Of a DNA stretch of 64,000 bases, positions 11,044-21,949 are shown piece by piece (positions within the stretch are counted from its first letter, which is position 1; every line of letters starts with the position of its first letter). A model generated the notes under the pieces. That model saw only the letters and a list, made by a program, of their open reading frames with translations. It did not search any database and was not told the DNA's origin. Source of the stretch: Hygrophila difformis. Taxonomy: Eukaryota; Streptophyta; Magnoliopsida; Lamiales; Acanthaceae. Both the position numbers and the translations under genes were made by a program. Location: positions 37,585,453-37,649,452 of the forward strand of contig JAOANR010000014.1 of the NCBI GenBank assembly GCA_030278955.1, read 5' to 3'.

Positions 11044-12736
11044 ATGGATCACCCACAGGGATCAGGAGGTGCTTCCAAGTCCAAGGGACTTCTCTCCTAT
11101 TTTAGGATGAGCAAGTCCAAGAGTGGTGCATCTTCGAGACACACTACAGTGCCCGCTGATGACCATCAGGAGGTCAATCAGCCTGAGACATCTGACCATT
11201 CACAGGCCCCCTCTAGAGCCTCGCGGGGGAAGGCACCTGTCACGAGTTCCACTTCCTCTCGACCTAGGAGAGGGAGATCTACTGCATTAGTCATACAGGA
11301 GCCTGTCCCTGAGGCAGTAGGAGGAGAGGAAGATGATGAGGAGGTTGATCAAGAAGATCAGGAGGAGCAACCGGCAAGGGGAGGACCGAAAAGGCAAGAT
11401 CCTAGAGATTATGTCCCTGAGTTGTTTTATGTCAAGCCGGGCATTTAGGAGTGCCAGAGCCTACGAGCTGTACCAGAGATTTCACAAAAAGAGAATCATC
11501 GCTGATAGGGGATTTTCAGATAGAGATTTACAGCACCCTCTACTCCGAGATGCTATTAGATCCAGGGGTTGGGAGAGATTCGTGAGACACCCAGCTGGAT
11601 CATATTCGTGGGAGTGGCTGTTTCTAGCCAATGCTGAGGAGGAGGATTCTTGGATTTTCGGGGTTAGAGTACCTATCACTCCTTAGCACGTCAACCAGTT
11701 ATTTGGAGTAGTGGATGTGCCTTACGGCAGAGATTTTTGGGAGCCGGTGATGAGAGCTGATGATAGGGAGGATTTCAAGAAGCTTGTGCTGATGTCTATG
11801 TTTGAGGGCCAAGAGGATGTCCTCACGTATGATGATGATGACATGAGTAGGCTACATGGGCCTGATATGGATGCACCCATGTACCAGCTTCTCATGTTCT
11901 ACAGATCTAGATTTAGTCCTTCGACTCACACCTCTGGACCTACTGCCCTGGATATGTATGTCCCATACTGCATCAAGGTGGGGAGCCCGATCAACATGGG
12001 AGAGCTTATATCACTTGAGTTGAGACAGACACCGGGAGGTGTCTAAGAGATCAGCTCTTATGTTCCCCAGCTTGATATGGCAGCTTTGTGCACAGGCAGG
12101 AGTGGATATGGGGCAGTTTGATAGAGATTGGAGGATGAGGCCCCCTATTCCATTTGGGAAGAAGAACTTCAAGCTGCCTGGCATAAGGTGCAAGCCAATG
12201 ATACTTCCCAGGGAGTTGCCCAGGCAGTCCCCACCACCTGTACCTTCACAGGCTAGTCAGGAGCATTCTGAGGCTCCTTCACAGTCCACCCGGGGTACAC
12301 GAGGTGGTAGAGGCAGAGGTAGAGGACAAGGGAGAGCTCAGCCACAGCAGCCACAGCATTCACAGCAGTCATATCAGCATCAGGGAGAGCCTGAGTGGGC
12401 CAGGACCTTATTGATAAACCAGCAAAACATGCTGAACACAGTGAATGAGCATGCCTTACTTGCAGCTCAAAGACACCATTTCTTGGTTGACCAGATAGCC
12501 AAGAATGCTAGAGCCCAGGCTTACCATGCAGCCCGACTAGAGTATTTTATGTCCCAGAGCTTAGGACAGCGATATGTCGCCCCTCAGACACCTTCTGAGG
12601 ACGATGAGATGAGGACTATGTTGGCTCTGGAGATGGTAGCGATGAGGGAGATGATGATGCTGAGGATGCTGATGCTGGGGATGGATCTGAAGAAGTTGGA
12701 GATAATGACGATGACGATTCTGAGGACTCTGACTGA
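11044..12736 (+). pseudogene. Broken ORF A, 'putative plant transposon protein' (PF20167-like)
   Basis: The first Met codon is at 11044. The N-terminal part is Ser-rich and basic, then very acidic (GGEEDDEEVDQEDQEE). A central region includes RGWERFVRHPAGSYSWEW, FGVRVPITP and MDAPMYQLLMFYRSRFSPSTHTSG, the pattern of the plant transposon protein family PF20167. It is followed by SLIWQLCAQAGVDM, a Gln/Arg-Gly-rich linker and, in another frame, an acidic Asp-rich end closing at 12736. Lesions: frame loss near 11440, a TAG at 11684-11686, frame loss near 12030 and near 12600. It is homologous, at moderate similarity, to ORF B at 13806. The biochemical role of the family is not established. The family assignment is from memory of its motifs. 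Confidence 0.65.
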
Positions 12737-13175
12737 GCGCGAGAGATGAGCGATAGATAGGCTTGTGATCATTAGATATGACTTGTATTGATAGGCCTAT
12801 GTATTCGACTCTATTTTTATTTTGCTACATTTTAGTTATTTTCATTTGGAGTTGTATTGTCCTAACTCTATCTTTTATTATTTTGCTATCTTAGATATAC
12901 TGTGTCTGTTATTCATGTTCTTTTGATTATATGAAGTATTAGATAGTGTTTATTTAGCTTATGAGGTTTTTAGTTGCTTCTAAGTTCAATAAAGTAGCTC
13001 TTACCAATAGCATGCTAAATTGAGTTGTTTTGAACTGTTAAAAAGATCAATGAAGTTTATTTGGACTAGATTGAGGTATGGATGGAGTGAAATTGGTATT
13101 GTTGAGTGATTTGGAGATTTTGGACATCATGGGGAAGAACTTAGGAAAAACACATTCTGCCCGAATTGGCACAGA
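12737..13175. other. No recognisable gene
   Basis: AT-rich sequence after ORF A, leading into hairpin array A2. I see no coding or RNA feature. Confidence 0.4.
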
Positions 13176-13520
13176 ATGCGCCACATAGGCATTGTGGCGC
13201 CTAAAAATGCCCTCCAGCGCCACTTTATGCGCCGCAAAACTTAGAAATTTTTTTAATTTTTCTAAGTTTTTCCAAAATGCACCACACGTGCTTGGTGGCG
13301 CCTAAATCAGCCTTGAAGCGCCACTTTTGGCGCCGCAAAATGAGAATTTTTCCAAGTTTGCTTCAGGATGCGCCGCATCAATTGTGCGGCGCATAAAACC
13401 CCCCTTGAGCGCCACAAAATGCGCCGCGGCTTATTTTTAAATTTTATTTTATTTTCAAAATGCGCCACACTCACTGTGTGGCGCCTAAATTGGCCTCGGA
13501 GCGCCACTTTTTGCGCCACC
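13176..13520. repeat. Hairpin array A2 (GCGCC motif, 4 units)
   Basis: Four units of about 90-100 bp, each of the form ATGCGCCRCA, short loop, TGTGGCGCCTAAA, spacer, GAGCGCCAC, 4-5 bases, GCGCC. It lies about 285 bp before the start of ORF B. It has the same plan as A1, A3 and A4. Confidence 0.9.
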
Positions 13521-13805
13521 GACGCGAATTTTTCAAAAATTCGCGAATCCAAAAGATTCAAATCATATCTAATCGATTTTTGGGATCCTAAACAGCATTA
13601 TACTAACTCCAAATCATATGTTTAGTGTATATTTGGATCTGGATTAAATCAATCCCACCATATCTCAACAAAATCAAGATTTCACCATCTTTAAAAGAGA
13701 GATTACCGATCGGTCACTCTCCCATTCCCAAATCTGTCAATTTCTCTCTTCTTCCAGTTTAATTAGTTTTCCAATCTCAATCCTTTCTTCCTAAATTCTG
13801 CCACC

Positions 13806-15260
13806 ATGAGAACAAAGAGAAAGAATAACCCGAGAAACAACGGTGGAAAGAAACTGAAAGCCACAGAGCCTGCCCCATCACAGACACCAGTTATTAGAGA
13901 ACCTGTTCCGGAGCCGGCTGTTGTGGGTGCTGAAGATATGTTTGTGAATAATCTGGTGGCTCCCGATTCATATAATGGTTACGACACTTCTTTCAATTCC
14001 GCTCAACCAACGGAGGATGATCCACAGCAAGAAGAGGATGTCGCTGAATCTCCGGAGGAAATTTCACCTGAGATTCCACGTGATTCTAAAATCAAGAGAA
14101 AGAGTCACAATAGAAAGGATGATACACCTCCGCTGGAAGAACTAACCGGAGACAATTTCAATCCGGCGATCTTTATAAATCAGGAAGCCTATTCTTACTA
14201 TCAAAGGATGGTGAAAAGATGGATCATCCAAAATAAGGGATTTACTGAAGATGATATGGATCGAGTTCTGGTTCATGATGCTTTGATGAGTCGAGGATGG
14301 ACGAAGTTTGCTGAGCATCCTACCGGAATTTATTCATGGGAGCTTACCAGACAATTCTCGTGCAATGCTCGATATGATCACTATACTTCATGGATTAGGG
14401 GAGTGCCTGTGCCATATGGTCCCGCCATAATTAATGAGCTATATGGAACTAAGGATGTTTCTTGTCCGGCTACAAAGAAGAAAAATTTCCATGAGCCTAT
14501 TTATGAAGAGTAAGGAGGACCGGAATTGGAGAAAAGGATCTTAAAGGAGATGTTTGAGAATCAAAAGAAAGTTGCCTACATAGGGGAGAAGAAGGAGAGA
14601 GTTGTTGCCACTTTAATGGATGCACCGTTTTATCAGCTCTATTTGCTTTATAAGCATAAAGTTTTTCCTACTTCACACACTTCTCAGCCTTGTGTAGAAG
14701 AGCTATATTTTGTATACTGTGTGAAGAATGGGTTGTCTATCGATGTTGGAGAGCTGATAGCACATGAGCTGGATGGGATGGCATCTGACGTTGCACGGAC
14801 TGTGCTGGGATTTCCTGCACTTATCTGGACACTTTGTGAGAGAGCTGGAGTGAACTTGACGGCCTATGCTCATGATTTGAAACCAAAGCCTCCTATCTCT
14901 TTCAAGAATTTCTATAATAAGCCTGGAGTAAAATGTGCAGAGCTTGCTTACCCTACTGCACCCCGTGAGGCACCCACTCGTCATCCTGATATACCTAGTA
15001 CATCTGGTACTAGGGTAGAGCCAGCAGAGATTGCAATCAATAGGATGACCTATGAGATTCATCAGCTTAGAGCCGAGATGAAGAGGAAGGAGGATAGTAC
15101 ACAGGCACAAATTGCACGACTTTCTTCCAGACTTGAGTACTTCATGTCTGCAAGTCTAGGTGATCGATATATTCCTCCTACTGATTCAAGCTCTAAAGAT
15201 AGTGATGAAGGTCCTAGGGAAGATGAAGTAGGTGATTCGGATGGATCTTTAGAAATCTAG
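13806..15260 (+). pseudogene. ORF B, 'putative plant transposon protein' (PF20167-like), one in-frame stop
   Basis: ATG at 13806 follows CCACC. The frame runs to 15260 (485 codons) with one internal TAA at 14511-14513. Features in order: a basic Lys/Arg-rich start that could be a nuclear signal, an acidic region (TEDDPQQEEDVAESPEE), a central region with SRGWTKFAEHPTGIYSWEL, WIRGVPVPYGPAIINELYG and MDAPFYQLYLLYKHKVFPTS, then FPALIWTLCERAGVN, a possible coiled coil (YEIHQLRAEMKRKEDSTQAQ) and an acidic tail. Order and motifs match ORF A. Only one lesion makes it the better-preserved copy. Array A2 lies just upstream, and a pyrimidine-rich leader (13680-13800) separates them. Function unknown. 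Confidence 0.68.
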
Positions 15261-16371
15261 ATTTTTGATTAGATATGATTGCTCCCTTTTTGGTTTAATT
15301 TGTAATAGTTAGAATTGTTTTGGTACTATTTTGCTTATTTAATTAGCAATCTTTATGTAATAGTTGCTAGAACTTGTGGTATTTTGCTTTTGGTAAGTTT
15401 ATGAAATTTAATATTTTAATTAAATCTGTCTATTTTTGTTTAATTAATGAAAAGAGTTAATAAAAGTTTAAAATCTGAAATTTATAAATTAAAATAATAA
15501 AAATCTGAATTAAATAAATTATGGATAGAATTTAATTATTTTAATCTATAAATTACCATGTGTTCTAACGATTATCTCTTGTATGAGCAAATACCATATA
15601 AATATATAAAGAAGCAGGATATGCCATGAAGAAGCAAGCAAAAGGGGACATCCAATACGGTGAAAGAATTTCTAGGATCTACATATTCCAGGTGTGATCT
15701 TTTCATCTTATATGTTATCAATTTGCATGAAGTATGTGGTAAGAGCTTGATTTAATTTTATTTTATTGTTTATTATGCTTTGAATAAAGTGGTTCATGCA
15801 TGACTAGTTATTTTAAATTTAAATTTTGTTTTCCCAGTGGTGCTACTATTTGGAGATTACCACATCATTGCCAATCTAGAGAAAATCCAAATAAGTCTAA
15901 ATGTTCTGCTCTAATCCGATTTTACAATTTAATGAGTGTTAGGTTTCCTAGTTTAAAGTCCTAGACTTTGTCAAATTGTTATGCAAGTTGTTTGAGCTAT
16001 TGATGACAATTCTATTTGCCTTGCAGAAAACTATTTGATTAATTAGACTAGTTATTTAGAATGTGGAGAGTTATCATTATTTATAAATAAATATGCTCGT
16101 TCTAAGTCTTTTTAAATGCTTAATTAAAATAAAGTCAGAGTGAGACCCCTATAAAAAAACAAAACAAAACAACAAGTTATCTTGCAAAAAGAAAAAGAAA
16201 AGAAAAATTAGAGAATGCAAGATCAAAAAAAAAAAAGAAGAAAGAAAGAGGGTGATCAAATAAAAAGTCATAAACTCTTGACTGGATGACTGGCACATAT
16301 TCGGTGACATGAGTAGCTTTTGGAATTCAACCATCTACAACCTAGCCAAAGTGTCTAGAATATAGTGAAAC
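15261..16371. other. AT-rich transposon-derived sequence, no gene seen
   Basis: Contains an A-rich, purine-rich block (about 16150-16250) and a short direct duplication of CCTAGCCAAAGT near 16343 and 16371 at the border of the Athila-like gag. Probably the decayed junction of two elements. Confidence 0.4.
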
Positions 16372-16983
16372 CTAGCCAAAGTATGGTTCTATGATTGGTT
16401 GCATGTAATCAGCAGCAGCAGGCTGCTGATTGTTTCTTGGGCCTCCTTGATATTGTCCATGATACTGTCCTCGATATTGGTCATGTGGGTTGAAGTTCTG
16501 GTTGGGATAGAAATTTCTCGGATCACTGTGATCTTGCGGGTTTGGATTAAACTGGTTTGGATTGAACTGGTTGGGATTCTGATACTGTTGATTCTGGAAG
16601 TTAGGGTCATTTTGGAAATTTTGGTTATTGGGGTTGTTTTGGGGATTTTGGTGGTTTGGTGGAGGCACTTCGAAGGGTTGTTGCTCGAGATTTGGTGGGT
16701 TTCCACCTCCCTGTATGATCTGAGGAGGGGGATCCTCCAAGTTCTCGTCATCAACGTCTTCTGGGTCCTCTTGGATATTTTGGAGTGGTGGGTTAGGTGG
16801 TATGTTTGGGGGAATGCCGTTGTTATCTGCCATGTCTGAAATGTCACTGCTTGTGCTTGGAGAGAGTAGTGCTTGCCTTTCCCTTTCTTTCCTTTGCTTA
16901 GCCTCTGCCCTCAGACGACGAGCTGTTTTCTCGATCTCTGCGTTGAACGGGATTTCGGCTGGGCTCTCCTTTCTCTTTTGCAT
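16372..16983 (-). pseudogene. gag: Athila-like gag, N-terminal fragment
   Basis: A minus-strand ORF of 203 residues starts MQKRKESPAEIPFNAEIEKT with a basic helix, then a short MADNNGIPPNIPPNPPL segment and a long Pro/Asn/Gln-rich region, ending ADYMQPIIEPYFG. It lies about 140 bp downstream, in element direction, of a TGGCGCCGTTGCC primer site, as expected for gag of the Athila group. It ends in a stop long before the usual gag length. No capsid or zinc knuckle follows, so the element is truncated here. Confidence 0.65.
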
Positions 16984-17105
16984 AGAACAACAGTCTCAGC
17001 TATGACAGTACCTGCATATTCCCCAGGTTAGAATTGGTTTGATCATGTATACATATTTATAGATATAAGCTAACTATGAGCAATCAGGAATGTAGTTTTC
17101 TAATA

Positions 17106-17515
17106 AAACGGCGCTGCATCCTCCCCGGCAACGGCGCCATGAAACTTTTGACAAGTTTCGTTAACACGAGTATCTTTATAAAATATATCAAGTTCGAATT
17201 TATTAAATGAAAAGAGTTATGATCCATGGGAAAGGGGTTTAAGGATATATTTCACTTTTTATTACTCATGTGAGAAACTTGGAATTCAAACGGCGCTGTG
17301 GATCTCCCCGGCATGAAACTTTTGACAATTTCCTACCATGAAGATCCTTGCCATGAAGCTTTTGACAAATTCCCACTATATGAGTATTTTTTGAAACATA
17401 ATACTCCTGGTTTTCAATTTTATTTAATGAAACCAAATTATGTAGATAGAGTTGGGATTAGGGATATATTTATAGGTTGTTACGTTTTTATTACTCGTGT
17501 TAAGAAACTGTGCCC
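17106..17515. repeat. Imperfect tandem duplication of the Athila-like LTR/PBS junction
   Basis: Two units (about 17106-17285 and 17287-17515) both contain CGGCGCTG, CTCCCCGGC, the segment ATGAAACTTTTGACAA, and end with TTACTC(A/G)TGT(G/T)A(A/G)GAAACT. The first has the complete primer site; in the second the core is reduced to CCCCGGC. Confidence 0.65.
17123..17139 (-). other. Primer-binding site of Athila type
   Basis: The minus strand reads TGGCGCCGTTGCCGGGG, the widespread primer site of Athila-group elements, directly after the LTR end TTTCA. Confidence 0.82.
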
Positions 17516-18037
17516 CCGAAAGCGCACGGTGTCAAAAATTGCAGTAATTTATAGTAAGACCGGATCGTTCACTGGAGGATATGCGATAGAAGCAGGTCCC
17601 ACGTCGTTTTACTAGATTTTCCACTCGTATTGCTCAAATCAGTTTTGAAGTTGGACTAACAACTACATGACTGAATTTAATCTACATTATGAAAGCAGAT
17701 GGAAATAATTCCACTAAAACAATAAAAGCTGTAAACTATGCTATAGTATCTATGAAGCTGATTCAAAATGATGACAGAAAGGACAGGGAGAAAAGAATAA
17801 AGATTGGACAAGGTTTAGATAAAACATAATTAAACTTCCATTTTTATACACAGATCTTTGCTTGGGATAATCCTGTCATGAAGCTAATTCTCATGCTCTC
17901 AGCACCATGTTCCCTTTAACAGACAGGTACTTACATTGTGAGTTTACATGTTCTTAAGACCACAAGTTCTAAGATACCACAGATTCATAACTGCCCCGGC
18001 CAGGGTATGATATTTCATTTGTGGTGGTCAAGCAACA

Positions 18038-18042
18038 CCTGA
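18038..18042. repeat. Target-site duplication CCTGA (left)
   Basis: CCTGA occurs immediately before the first LTR and again at 40951-40955 immediately after the fourth LTR. The whole four-LTR array is therefore bounded by a single insertion event. Confidence 0.88.
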
Positions 18043-18154
18043 TATAATGTCCCGAATAATTATTTCATAATATAATTGATTTATTATGATTACTTAGTCA
18101 AGTTGGTTTGCATAATTAAATTGAGTGATTGTATAATTATTGCAAGCCTAAGAT

Positions 18155-18164
18155 ACTATAAAGA
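18155..18164 (+). promoter_or_regulatory. TATA-like box in the LTR (repeated in all four)
   Basis: ACTATAAAGA lies about 113 bp into the LTR, before a GC-rich transcribed-leader-like block. A strong splice-donor match (GAG|GTAAGG) follows at 18411. Promoter function is inferred. Confidence 0.35.
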
Positions 18165-21100
18165 AGATTGGACCTCAACCCAACAGGAAAATATTAAGAC
18201 AGAGGCCCAACATCATTAACTCGACCCACAAACCAAGCCCGCAAACCATACCCATATGTTAGATCGGGATTTAGATATTGAGGGCATTTTCTTCCTCCAT
18301 TCTCCCGTCTCCAAATAGAACAAATTAGGGATTCTAATTGAGCTCCAAATCGCAACCATGGAGGGGAGTTTGAACTACCCATTTCGAGCATGGAGATGGG
18401 AAAATTAGAGGTAAGGATTATTTGCTAATTTCAATCCCCAATTTCTTTTCTTCTTCGTTTCTTCTTCCTCCTCCTTGCCGGAAATGGGCACCGCTAGTAG
18501 TGGCTGTGTCGTCGCCGCGGCAACGACGACAACGGGAAGGGCCAGGGCTGGTGGCCCTGGCCATGGCGGAGCCGAAGTCAAAGCCTCCGGCTGGTGGTGA
18601 CACCGCAGCGCCCGATGGCGCTGTGGTGAGGACTGTGCGACGCACAGTTGTGCGAACTGTGCGTCGCTGCTGGCCGCCGGTGCTGGATGTGGTGCGGCGA
18701 CGGCGGGGGTCTGGTGGTGAGTTTGATGATGGCCGGTGGTGGTGTTTCCGGGCAGTGGTGTTGACTTGGCGGCAACAGTGGTAGTGTTGGTGTTTTATTG
18801 TTAGAATTTCTTATTTTAAGGTTGTGAAGATTGTTGAGATTTGAGTGGCTTTGTGTTAATTGATTCCTTGTTATAGAAATTGTGGTATTTGAGAGTTCAA
18901 ATGACTAATTTGGTTAAATTTGGGCTTGAATAATTGGGGATGTGATATCATTTGGTGTTTTATGAATTTTGATTAAATTCTTAGACTCCAATGTTGATGT
19001 AGATGTGGGTATAGGTATATGGATTTTCTTTGATGTCGATATGCCTAAGTGAATTGATTAGAATTGGAATTGGATAGTATGACTTATATATAGATTTTGA
19101 ATTGGGAAATAAATGGAATAGCTTCTTGTATGAGTTGAACTTGGGATAAGTTGTGTAATTGGAGATTCTTGGTGAATTCGAATTTTGTTGAGAACTTGTT
19201 AATCTCGAATTATGGTGTGAGAATTAGTAGCTTTTAATGATGTATTTTGACATGGTTAAATATGGAGCAAGTGATTATTTAATTGGGTAATTGAGTTATT
19301 GGAATATTTTAAATTTTATTTATATGGATTCATATGCATTCTTGGTATGATTAATTGAAATGTTGGAAAGGACTTGTTGGGTGTGTTGGGAGATAGGTTG
19401 TGGTGTTTGAGGTTTGGAGTGGATGATTTAAATGGTTAATTGAAGGCTTGGTTATTCTTGATTAACAAGACTTGGTATTGGAGTATTAAAGTTTGAATGT
19501 TGTATCAATCTTAAACATGTGGTTTTGTATATTATGGAAGAATTGTGGATTGAGTTGCTTTTATGTTTAATTGGACTTTAGTTTTGGATTTAAGGATGAA
19601 CATTTTGAATGTGTAGTTCTTTTAGGCTTGTTGGTTGGACTTATGCATAGAACTGTTAATTTGAAGAATTAAAGGGGGATTGATGAGTAGCTATGAGCTT
19701 AAAGGTTTCAATTGATTTGATTGAGTATGTGATATTTGGGAACTTGATATTAAAGATGTGACTTTAAGTTAAGTGTGTAATTGAGAAATGAAGGAATAAT
19801 TATTATTTATTTAAATGTTTAAGGATCTTGAATTTGGAAAAATATATTTACAAATTGGTATTATATTGTTGTGGATCTTTATATATCTCTTGATTGAGCT
19901 GTGAATTATGGACTTTTGATAATTGTGGGCAAGTTGATGAATATGTGGAAGTTGAGTAATCTTATGTGATGTGAAATTTTATGTTAGTAAATATGAAACC
20001 ATTGATGTTAGTTAATTTAATTAACTAATATTCTTGGATGCTTGGTTTGATGTATTAGATTAAGGGATTTGGTAAATTGCTTGTGATGTTTGGAGTTGTA
20101 GATTTTGGTGGAGTGTTAAGGAGGTTGAAGGCGGATGTGAGTGTTGGAGATAGAGGATGATGCTATTGTTGTAGTGGAATTATTTTAATTTTTTATGATG
20201 ATATTCTTGTATAGGGTGCAACCATGAATTGATATTGGAACCATTGGAAGGTTGAACAGTTAAGAAGAAGGAAGCTTTAAAGACCGACTATAAAAGGCAA
20301 GGGTTTATGCTTGCATTTTTATGTGTGTTGGGGCGATTTAGGAGTATATTATAGTTGTTGCTCGTTTTCTCTACCGGTTGATTTATGGATTGTTATTAAT
20401 TATATTTATTATTATGTTGGTTTAAGCTTACGGTAAGATAAGTTAGATGATGAGACGCTTCTCGGATTACCTTATCACTTAGAGGGTGATGAATGCTTAT
20501 TCGTTTATTATTATCGAATTCTCCGCTTTAATTATTGAATCACAAATCTCTTGCAATGATTTAAAGTATAGGAACGTTTATATTACTCAAGGAGGCGGTT
20601 GATATATTATTATGACTTCTCCAAATGTTATTGATAAATCGTGGAATGATCATTGGCCGTGGGATTGTTGAATAGCTTGGAGGAATTGTTAAATCATGAT
20701 ATTATTAATTATTCGTTGATTATCGAATTGTAGTGTTAATGTCTTAGCCTAGTGGCTATGTATTGAATTCTTTGTGTGTTGAGATGCATGCAAACCTAGT
20801 GGTTATGTGCTTGAACATCATGGTATAATTGTCATAAGCAGGTTATTGCATTGGAATTGACGGTTATTAACCCGATGGGTTATGATATTTATGATTGATC
20901 GGGCAGCCTTCACAGGTGTTGTTGAGTCCCGATGGCCCTACGGGGTGGATTATTGGCTGCTATGCCTGTTGTTATTGGCTGTTATGCCTGTTGGCCCTTT
21001 GGGGTGGATGATTTGGGCTGTGATGTCTGTGGTCCCTTCGGGGATGGTGTATGTTACCCTGTAACGGGTTGGAGTTGATGATATCCTCACCCGTGGGTTC

Positions 21101-21200
21101 ATACCGCCCGGGTTCTTAGGTTGCCGGCTAGGCATATTCATTGCATTTGCATATAGGGTAGATAGGTGTATGTTAGGCCATGCATCACTTGCATAAATTA

Positions 21201-21304
21201 TATGTTTGTGGTTGAAGCACCGGTATGGGACGGTGTGATGTTTTATTTATGCCATTTGTATGTTTGTGGTTGAAGCACCGGTATGGGACGGTGTGATGTT
21301 TTAT
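21201..21304. repeat. 58-bp tandem duplication inside LTR 1
   Basis: A segment starting TATGTTTGTGGTTGAAGCAC begins at 21201 and again at 21259. LTR 4 has the same duplication; LTRs 2 and 3 have one copy. Confidence 0.92.
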
Positions 21305-21937
21305 CCGCTTTATTTATATTCCGCTTTATTTATATTCTGCTTATTCTTATATCGTGTTTCCCCCTTTATTTCCCCTGCACGCATATCCCTTGCTCAGTAT
21401 GTTGTACTGACTCCTTTGCTTTTGTCTGTTTTATAGATCCTGCTGGAGGCGCTGGAACATGACTGGGTTTGGGGTATTGAGAGATCGCATAGATAGGAAT
21501 TATATGTTTATTTATTATTATTATGTGTTACTCTGTTGCTATTTTATTTCTTGGTGCTTGGATATTGTTAGTGGAGGCCTGTGAGCCTAGGATTTATTTT
21601 ATGTCGGCCTGTGGCCCTACGTGCTTTACTGTTTGGGCTGGTAGTCCTGTTGAGATATTGGCATGTCGCCTGTTACTGCTTTCTGAGGCTTGTAGCCTGA
21701 ATAACTTGCTGGGATTATTGCCATTATTGTTATTTGAATATTGTTGAGACTTGTTCGTGCATAGGTGTTATTATTTATTCTAGCTTTCGCATTTAAATTG
21801 ATTAATAAGATAATCACTTTAGGTTCTTAATCAGCCTTGTACTAGCTGTTTTAAATTAGCTGGCCACTAATTTAGGATAGTTAGTACAGCGGTAATGCTT
21901 GCGAAAATCAGGTTTGAATTTTCGGGGCGTTACAGAG

Positions 21938-21949
21938 TGGTATCAGAGC
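21938..21949 (+). other. Primer-binding site, initiator tRNA-Met type (copies at 28256 and 34574)
   Basis: TGGTATCAGAGC lies three bases after the LTR end TTACA, in each of the three internal regions. Confidence 0.92.

Larger units (their letters stand above)
18043..21934 (+). repeat. LTR 1 (3892 bp)
   Basis: Starts TATAATGTCCCGAA, ends CGGGGCGTTACA. It contains the 58-bp duplication and has several private substitutions compared with LTRs 2-4, for example GAGAAATGAAGG and GATCGCATAG. Confidence 0.92.

Noticed and set aside
13176..13520. CRISPR-like reading of the regularly spaced GCGCC arrays
   Set aside because: Plant nuclear context, imperfect palindromic units and unequal spacers of transposon origin; no cas genes. 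They are hairpin arrays in LTR-type DNA.
16399..16839. Plus-strand ORF of 146 codons
   Set aside because: Antisense shadow of the Asn/Gln/Pro-rich Athila-like gag; composition fully explained by the other strand.
17298..17615. 105-codon ORF with odd repeats
   Set aside because: It spans the duplicated LTR/primer-site junction; no domain and no conservation between the two units.
18422..18784. 120-codon plus-strand ORF in each of the four LTRs (and its antisense frames)
   Set aside because: It is a GC-rich block with low-complexity Arg/Pro/Ala composition, no recognisable domain, open in several frames. Copies are too recent for conservation to mean anything.
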